DNA of 64,000 nt, taken from assembly GCF_032921865.1 (NCBI RefSeq), contig NZ_CP136684.1:3011001-3075000 (forward strand), in the 5' to 3' direction. The position numbers were made by a program, and so were the translations under genes. The notes under the pieces were generated by a model that saw only the letters and a program-made list of their open reading frames with translations, was not told where the DNA came from and made no database searches. Below are positions 58,670 through 64,000 of the stretch, one piece after another (the first letter of the stretch is position 1; every line of letters begins with the position of its first letter). The stretch is from Thalassospira lucentensis (GTDB taxonomy: Bacteria > Pseudomonadota > Alphaproteobacteria > Rhodospirillales > Thalassospiraceae).

Positions 58670-59134
58670 ATGAAAATCCGCAAAGCCAGTACCTCTGACG
58701 TCAGTGCCATTTTCGCCATCCGAAGCCGGGTGCGCGAAAACCATCTGTCCGTCGATCAGTTGGCGGAACGGGGCATTACCAAGGCCGCCTTTGGCAAATG
58801 GATTGCTGATGGCTATGGCATGTGGGTGGCCGATCTGGACGGGGCGGCGGCGGGCTTTGCCATTGCCATCCCGCACGAGGCGACATTATGGGCGCTGTTC
58901 GTTGATCCCGATTTCGAAGGCCGCGGGGTGGGAAGGGCACTTTTGCGTGTGGCCGAGGAATGGCTGTTTGCAAAAGGTTGCAACGATATATCCCTGACCA
59001 CCGATGCCGATCCCAAAATCCGCGCGCATGGCTTTTACGAGAGTCACGGCTGGCACTGCACCGGGGATGCGGATAAGGGGCAGGTCGAATACATCAAATC
59101 CAACCCGACCCTGTCGCTGTTTGATTTTGGCTAG
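58670..59134 (+). CDS. GNAT family N-acetyltransferase
   Basis: A 154-residue acetyltransferase. Motif A is WALFVDPDFEGRGVGRALLR (about 74-93, with the GRGVGR pyrophosphate loop), and the end has AHGFYESHGWHCTGDADKG. Acceptor unknown. It follows amrS by 73 bp in the same direction and could be co-transcribed, though the gap has no clear signals. Confidence 0.85.
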   Translation: MKIRKASTSDVSAIFAIRSRVRENHLSVDQLAERGITKAAFGKWIADGYGMWVADLDGAAAGFAIAIPHEATLWALFVDPDFEGRGVGRALLRVAEEWLFAKGCNDISLTTDADPKIRAHGFYESHGWHCTGDADKGQVEYIKSNPTLSLFDFG

Positions 59135-59198
59135 GCGGCCCCGCAGGTCAAGCAGCGATCTGACCGATCAGATGCCAGATGTTGCTCGATGCAGAACC

Positions 59199-60470
59199 TT
59201 AATCGATGCTTGGCAAATATTGTACCGGCGTAACCTGCATGATGTAGTGATACTGATAAATATGTGTCGCAAAGATCAAATTACCAATTTGTGCGACTGA
59301 CTTGTCTGATGTTGCATCGTTTTCAGGGTTGGTATCCGTAATCGGGTTATCTTTCGTAAAGGGTGGCCATTTCTGCCATTGCGGATCCGTTTTTAGAATA
59401 TAGGGTGCGTATGTCTTATCGTTCGTCCAGCTATAGAAACCCCATGCGTCCGAGAAATCGGTTTTTCCAAGAAGATCATGGGTGATATTGGCGTAGTCGA
59501 CACCTTCGGGCCACTTTTTGACCTTGTCGACCAGCTCAGCCATTTCGTCGCCAACTGGGCCATGTATGACACCGAAGATGCTGTCATATTCCTGAAATCC
59601 GGTGCGCGATATGATCGCGTCAATCATGTTCCAGCCATGCGGGACGACATCGTGGATATTCATATGATCGTGGGTATGAGGATAGGTCGCCGCAAATTCA
59701 TTGATCCATGCTGTATTGCCCGGTGTTGCGCCTGCATAGGGATAAATTTCAACACTGGCCCAGCCACTGTCAGTGTCGGGGTAAAGATAGAACGCCAAAG
59801 CCGGTGACAATGCCCCGCCCAGACTATGGCCGGTAAAGACTAGTTTTTCGGTTGGTTTTTTCTTCTCTTTAAGGAAGTCAGACACACTTTGCCGGGTTTT
59901 CGGGTCTTTCATCTCCATAAGCAAATTGCTGATGCCCAATGCGGTTCCGCCTGAAACCTGCGGTTTGGTTTGATCTATCGGATCGTGCTTTTCGACGGTA
60001 AACGGAAATTTCGGAGGCCAAAGCGATGTTTTTTCGGCTGCAACATCGAAATCCTCCTCGGTCCAGTCGGAAATGTTTTTGGGATTTGTGCCCGCGATTG
60101 CGACCACATAGGTCGCAAGTTCATTGCTGTGGGCGACAAACATCGAATTGGTGGCATAACCGCCATGCGGTTTGGGAAGTTCTTTGTAAGGATGTTCGAT
60201 ATAGACACTCGGGCCCCATACGACCTCCCAGTCACCACCGGCAAGAGCACTGTTCTGTTGCGGGAAATATCCAACCCATTCCGGACCTTTCCAGTCCTTG
60301 AACGGCCCGGTCGTAGAGGCTGCTTTCAAATCGCCGCCGCAAAGCGCAATCTTCATGTATTTTGTCAGATCGTTCTGGTCGCCTGGCTCTTTTGCCTGAA
60401 CCTGAATATCGGCTACCGCGTTTGCAGCCATGCACAAGCCAAAATAGGTTTGCCCTACGCTGTAAGTCAT
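59199..60470 (-). CDS. Class 3 (fungal-type) lipase family protein
   Basis: From ATG 60470 (GGAGGTGACG just upstream) the protein has 423 residues and no signal peptide. The lipase box GHSLGGALSPALAF has nucleophile Ser216, and YVVAIAGTNPKNISDW (121-136) is the oxyanion-side strand of Lipase_3 proteins. Asp and His of the triad probably lie in HDVVPHGWN and near the C-terminus. Without an export signal it may act in the cytosol or be secreted by an unrecognised route. An earlier start at 60575 has no ribosome site. Confidence 0.85.
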   Translation of the reverse strand: MTYSVGQTYFGLCMAANAVADIQVQAKEPGDQNDLTKYMKIALCGGDLKAASTTGPFKDWKGPEWVGYFPQQNSALAGGDWEVVWGPSVYIEHPYKELPKPHGGYATNSMFVAHSNELATYVVAIAGTNPKNISDWTEEDFDVAAEKTSLWPPKFPFTVEKHDPIDQTKPQVSGGTALGISNLLMEMKDPKTRQSVSDFLKEKKKPTEKLVFTGHSLGGALSPALAFYLYPDTDSGWASVEIYPYAGATPGNTAWINEFAATYPHTHDHMNIHDVVPHGWNMIDAIISRTGFQEYDSIFGVIHGPVGDEMAELVDKVKKWPEGVDYANITHDLLGKTDFSDAWGFYSWTNDKTYAPYILKTDPQWQKWPPFTKDNPITDTNPENDATSDKSVAQIGNLIFATHIYQYHYIMQVTPVQYLPSID

Positions 60471-60702
60471 CGTCACCTCCCTCATCCGGACGCAATAGAT
60501 TGAAAACTCAACGTGTATTGTCATACGTGGGCGAGAATTCTCGTGGCGTTCAACAGATCGGCATGCTGTCAGCATGGAGTAACGCTAGGCGAGAAATTTC
60601 CTCAAAAATATAACCTACAGGTTGACGTATCTACTATTCTCAAGGGTTGGGAAGCGTGATCATTATGTGATGCAAAGGTTGCAGTTTTCATGCACGGACA
60701 GA

Positions 60703-61968
60703 TTATCTGACCGGAATGCCGCGTGTTTTCTTCTGGCTTGGCCCGATCAGGATCGGCGCATAGCCAATCAGAAACGCCAGCCACCCGACCAGCCAGCATA
60801 AAGTCGCCGCTGCCAGAACCGGAAGGTAAGCATCCGGGAACTGCCCGACCAGAAGCCGCAGCACGGTCGAAATCCACACCAACCCGAATGCCGCATTCAA
60901 GGCCCAGCTTGCGCGCAATTCCCGCCCGGTATGGCCAAGGGCTGCCCGCCCGCCAATCGCAATGATCATGCAGGCCATCGCCCCGCCGGTAAGCCCATGC
61001 AGGGCATCACGCGGCGCAATCACATCCGGCCAGATATGGGCAATGCCAAACAAAGCCAATCCGGCCGGTACCCAGAAATAGGCGAAATGCAACATCGCCA
61101 CCAACGGATCACGCAGCGTCAGGTGCCCGCGCCAGCGCACCATGCGAAACCCGTGCAGGGTGGCCGTCATCAGCAATGCCGCGCCAAAGATGACGCCATC
61201 CGTATCCACCATTCCGATCACGATGGTGATGGCAAGGGCGGTAAGGCAGGCACCGTCAAAACGCGTAAACATCACCGGCATCGCGGCATCCGGCTGTTCG
61301 CGTTGCAGCCAGTTGCGCGTAAAGGCTGGAATGATCCGCCCGCCAATCAGGGCAATCAGAAGCACGATCAGCAAAATCGCACTTTGGTAAATCACCATCG
61401 CATCAAGCGCGATCAGGCCAAGCGCGCTTGCGATAAACACCCCATCAAAGGCGGTGATAAGCCCCAGAATGCCAAGGATTTTAAGGTTGCGGTAGTTTCG
61501 CCCCAGCACAAGCTCCCGCCCGGCAATCACGATAAGGGCGATGAAATAGCCAAGCCCGCTGATGATGGTCAGGGCGGGGGCTAATGCCTCGCCAAAGCCA
61601 ATCGCCAGCCGGGCGATGAGCCAGCACGCGGCAAGCGTCATCAGCAACCCGCCCGAAACCCCCGGCCGCTCCGTCCAGTTGGCAATCGCGGTTAGCAGGA
61701 ACCCGCCAATCGCTGCCCCGCCAAAGCCGAAAATCATTTCATGCCCGTGCCAAAGTGATGGCATGCCAAGTGACGGTGTCGCCACCCCATGCGCCATCCC
61801 CGCGACCCACCAGACCACGGCCACAACCGCAATCAGTCCGGCAAACAGAAACATCGGGCGAAACGCGCCGCTCCAGAATGGATGTGGTACGATGACAGGT
61901 TCGGAGATCGAGATCGGCGTGGTTTTGGCATTCATCATGGCACCAAGGCAAAGGTTTGAATGCGTCAT
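60703..61968 (-). CDS. NnrS family membrane protein
   Basis: A multi-spanning protein (about twelve segments, 421 residues from ATG 61968; ATG 61938 is also possible). The signature WHGHEMIFGFGGAAIGGFLL followed by TAIANWTERP is that of NnrS, a heme- and copper-containing membrane protein linked to nitric oxide tolerance in denitrifiers. GGRIIPAFTRNWLQRE and HALTGG-type histidine positions further fit. No nor, nir or nnrR gene lies nearby in the window. Confidence 0.9.
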   Translation of the reverse strand: MTHSNLCLGAMMNAKTTPISISEPVIVPHPFWSGAFRPMFLFAGLIAVVAVVWWVAGMAHGVATPSLGMPSLWHGHEMIFGFGGAAIGGFLLTAIANWTERPGVSGGLLMTLAACWLIARLAIGFGEALAPALTIISGLGYFIALIVIAGRELVLGRNYRNLKILGILGLITAFDGVFIASALGLIALDAMVIYQSAILLIVLLIALIGGRIIPAFTRNWLQREQPDAAMPVMFTRFDGACLTALAITIVIGMVDTDGVIFGAALLMTATLHGFRMVRWRGHLTLRDPLVAMLHFAYFWVPAGLALFGIAHIWPDVIAPRDALHGLTGGAMACMIIAIGGRAALGHTGRELRASWALNAAFGLVWISTVLRLLVGQFPDAYLPVLAAATLCWLVGWLAFLIGYAPILIGPSQKKTRGIPVR

Positions 61969-62025
61969 AATAGCGTCCAGCCATCCCGCCGCCTTGACAT
62001 CGCGCAATTCACAGGTGGGCTGTTC

Positions 62026-63729
62026 TTAGCCGCCAGATAATCCGAGTTCCTTCCTTGCTGCTGCAATATCAATTTTTGCTTTTACTCCATGCTTTTCTAG
62101 CAGATGCAGCAAGTTGGCCCCGCCTAGCAGGGTGAGGGGCTTGTCAGATGCAAATTTATGTGCATCGGGTCCATAATCGGCTGTGGTTACTAGTATTCCC
62201 TTGCTTGCCCCTTCGGATAGTGTAGTTCCATACAGGTCGCGTACAGCAGATACGCCGACTGTTTTTGTATATCGTTTTGCCTGTATAACTATCTTTCCAC
62301 CCGTGATTGGATCGGGATCATAGGCAATTGCGTCCACGCCACCATCGCTACTTGCTTGAGTTATTTTTACTTCACCTCCACGGGAGGAGAATTCTTTTTC
62401 AAATAGCTCTCTTACCAAGTGTTCGAAATCATCCCATGGCATAGAGGCAAGGTTTGTCTCACCCGAGTTATCTAAGCTTACTTCTCTAGCATCGATAAAT
62501 CTTCGGTCTGTTTTATCCATTGATACGACCGGGGCGATAGGGGTTAAGCCGATAAGAGTAGATGCTGCGACACCTTTTAGTGATTTGAAGCATGCTTTGG
62601 GATCAATCTTTGCAAGGTTAATTTCAAGAAATTCATCTCTGTTGACCAGTAGAGATAAGATTGTTGAAACGATTTCCTTCCCAGTCGCTTTGTCTATGGT
62701 GTCGCAGATTCCGTTAAATGCTATTTTCTCAATATGAGAGTACTTATCTGCTTCCAGAATCTCGTGGATTGTTCGGAGGCAAATCTGATAGCACAAGTCA
62801 TCATATATCTTTTTTTGCTCTAACTGTGATATTAGTGTTTCTTTAAATTCACCAGTGGATTTTACAAATCGAACATTCTTTATTATTGGTAAGTCAGTTG
62901 GTTCTGGTAACTTGTAATCTACGATAAGCAACTTGCTAATCGGTTCATATTCTAGGTCAAACTCTTTTGTAATTAATTCTGGGTAATTTGATGTATCCAA
63001 TACAATTGAGGCGTGTTCTACTATCGCTTCCGGATCTCCTTCTATCCATGACGATATCAGTTTGTCGATGTCATCATTTGTCTTTTGTAAGTTATTTTCA
63101 AACGCTTCTTTTTCTAAAACTTGGGTACGCTCCCATTCTTCTTTTTTTTCTTTCCAAGATTTTAAATTTGTTAAAAACTGTTGTTCCTTCTGTTTCTTGA
63201 GTTGCGAGGCCTTTTCTACGGCAAGTGCATGCTCAGATTTTATTTTGTCGATGCGGCGTAAAAGCCAATCAAAAAAACCAATTTTGGGCGGGTTAGGCGG
63301 TGAAGGAAGCTTTCCGAGTTCAGGTTTTGGCTCGGGAAATGGCTTTGCCCGAAACTTTTCTTTCGGTCTTAGTATATTCCAATCTACGGTATCATCTACC
63401 GAAAGCGTGTAACGAAGAATTTCCGCTATTTTTGCGCGTAGTGCAGAGGATTCTTTGGTTAAGTTATCTGCTTGATAGGCATTGGTAGCGACCTCTGTTT
63501 TTGTTAGAAATACTTCATATTTCTTGTCCCAACTGGCGACTAAGGCATCCACCTTATTTTGGAGTATATCCAATTCTGGAGCGCTTAGTTCTTTGTGAAG
63601 ATCAAGTTCGATGTGATTTAAGTCGATATAATATCGAAGAATTCGAGTTCCTGACGCATTCCATTTTGCCCGCAAAGTACCAATTCGAAGCTTTTTTAGG
63701 TGTGCGGATTGGACGTATATATCGGACAT
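62026..63729 (-). CDS. Mrr-type restriction endonuclease fold protein with coiled-coil N-terminal half
   Basis: A 567-residue protein. The C-terminal domain (about 427-550) is Mrr-like: MPWDDFEHLVRELFEKEF, then SSDGGVDAIAYDPD with Asp466 and KIVIQAKRYTKTVGVSAVRD with Gln483 and Lys485, the PD-(D/E)xK-type catalytic set; GILVTTADYGPDAHKFA follows. The N-terminal half has a predicted coiled coil (about 160-225, rich in K, E and Q), a proline-rich stretch (131-149) and a helical middle part I do not recognise. No methyltransferase or specificity gene is adjacent. Base composition is much A+T-richer than average. Confidence 0.85.
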   Translation of the reverse strand: MSDIYVQSAHLKKLRIGTLRAKWNASGTRILRYYIDLNHIELDLHKELSAPELDILQNKVDALVASWDKKYEVFLTKTEVATNAYQADNLTKESSALRAKIAEILRYTLSVDDTVDWNILRPKEKFRAKPFPEPKPELGKLPSPPNPPKIGFFDWLLRRIDKIKSEHALAVEKASQLKKQKEQQFLTNLKSWKEKKEEWERTQVLEKEAFENNLQKTNDDIDKLISSWIEGDPEAIVEHASIVLDTSNYPELITKEFDLEYEPISKLLIVDYKLPEPTDLPIIKNVRFVKSTGEFKETLISQLEQKKIYDDLCYQICLRTIHEILEADKYSHIEKIAFNGICDTIDKATGKEIVSTILSLLVNRDEFLEINLAKIDPKACFKSLKGVAASTLIGLTPIAPVVSMDKTDRRFIDAREVSLDNSGETNLASMPWDDFEHLVRELFEKEFSSRGGEVKITQASSDGGVDAIAYDPDPITGGKIVIQAKRYTKTVGVSAVRDLYGTTLSEGASKGILVTTADYGPDAHKFASDKPLTLLGGANLLHLLEKHGVKAKIDIAAARKELGLSGG

Positions 63730-64000
63730 AGGGTGCCTCTCCTGAATCTTTTGTCGGATAATTGATTAAGTTGAGTGTAGGGACTTTAATTATCCTTTTG
63801 AGCTATTAATGATATTGAAGTTCCCGATTTCAACAATCTTAAATTTCATTAATACAGAAATATCTAATTAATGGCGTCGGTATCGATATCGCATTCGAAC
63901 GTCACGATATATTGCTGTTAAGTAAAATCCCGCAGGTTTTTGAGCAATAAGCCTTTTCTTCGCCATTTAACGCGCTAGATTAGGGAAAGCATTCCAGCAT
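63730..64000. other. A+T-rich non-coding end of window
   Basis: No open frame with coding character is seen in this 271-bp stretch beyond the Mrr-type gene start. It is A+T-rich and would hold the promoter of that gene; TTAATTA-like runs are frequent and no specific box can be picked with confidence. Confidence 0.4.

Overview
The window is 64 kb of an alphaproteobacterial chromosome, most likely a marine Rhodospirillales member. Thalassospira is my best guess, from the protein wording and gene order. The support is the fused str-S10-spc-alpha ribosomal cluster with adk between secY and rpsM and without rpsD, an ATP12-type chaperone, DUF1244, and a deg-rarA-crcB-rluC-HAD-ATP12 series of the alphaproteobacterial kind. 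No rRNA, tRNA, IS element, integrase or CRISPR array is visible.

Bases 1-22.7 kb are one co-directional translation/transcription supercluster: the 3' part of rpoC, then rpsL-rpsG-fusA-tuf, the S10 operon (rpsJ to rpsQ), the spc operon (rplN to secY-adk) and the alpha operon (rpsM-rpsK-rpoA-rplQ), closed by a textbook terminator at 22757-22793. Genes are packed with gaps of 0-34 bp. The few larger gaps (rpoC/rpsL, tuf/rpsJ, rplO/secY, rpsK/rpoA, rpoA/rplQ) carry stem-loops or a promoter.

Bases 22.9-37.7 kb hold a periplasmic Do-type protease, rarA, an azoreductase, two small envelope proteins (DUF1499 type, and a lipoprotein of DUF4823 type), crcB coupled to an RluC-like pseudouridine synthase, two HAD phosphatases, an SRPBCC protein, a Tat-exported dienelactone hydrolase, a complete NitT/TauT-type ABC uptake operon behind a palindromic operator candidate, an ATP12 chaperone and an ABC-exporter membrane domain with no ATPase domain.

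Bases 38-44.4 kb are metabolic: pccB-pccA (propionyl-CoA carboxylase), a HAD/DUF1244/acylphosphatase operon and a secreted class B/e(P4)-type acid phosphatase. Bases 44.4-47.3 kb look rearranged: a Sel1-repeat lipoprotein gene with near-identical 108-bp repeats sits between a decayed copy of a DUF4336 gene tail and the intact DUF4336 gene, followed by an A+T-rich orphan membrane protein.

Bases 47.4-54.6 kb hold an FAD-linked oxidase with Sua5, an MFS transporter, cysQ, and a divergent ftrA/rhodanese pair followed by a GNAT gene. Bases 54.6-58.6 kb carry the poorly understood AmmeMemoRadiSam system: a Memo-AMMECR1 fusion translationally coupled to a DUF2750 gene, and the radical SAM partner. 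The two halves are separated by an A+T-rich HEPN/abortive-infection-like gene (STM4504/CBY_0614 type). The window ends with a GNAT gene, a class 3 lipase, an NnrS protein and a large solitary Mrr-type nuclease with a coiled-coil N-terminal half, also A+T-rich and probably acquired. The amr locus with its HEPN gene, and the solitary Mrr-type gene, are the most interesting systems here.
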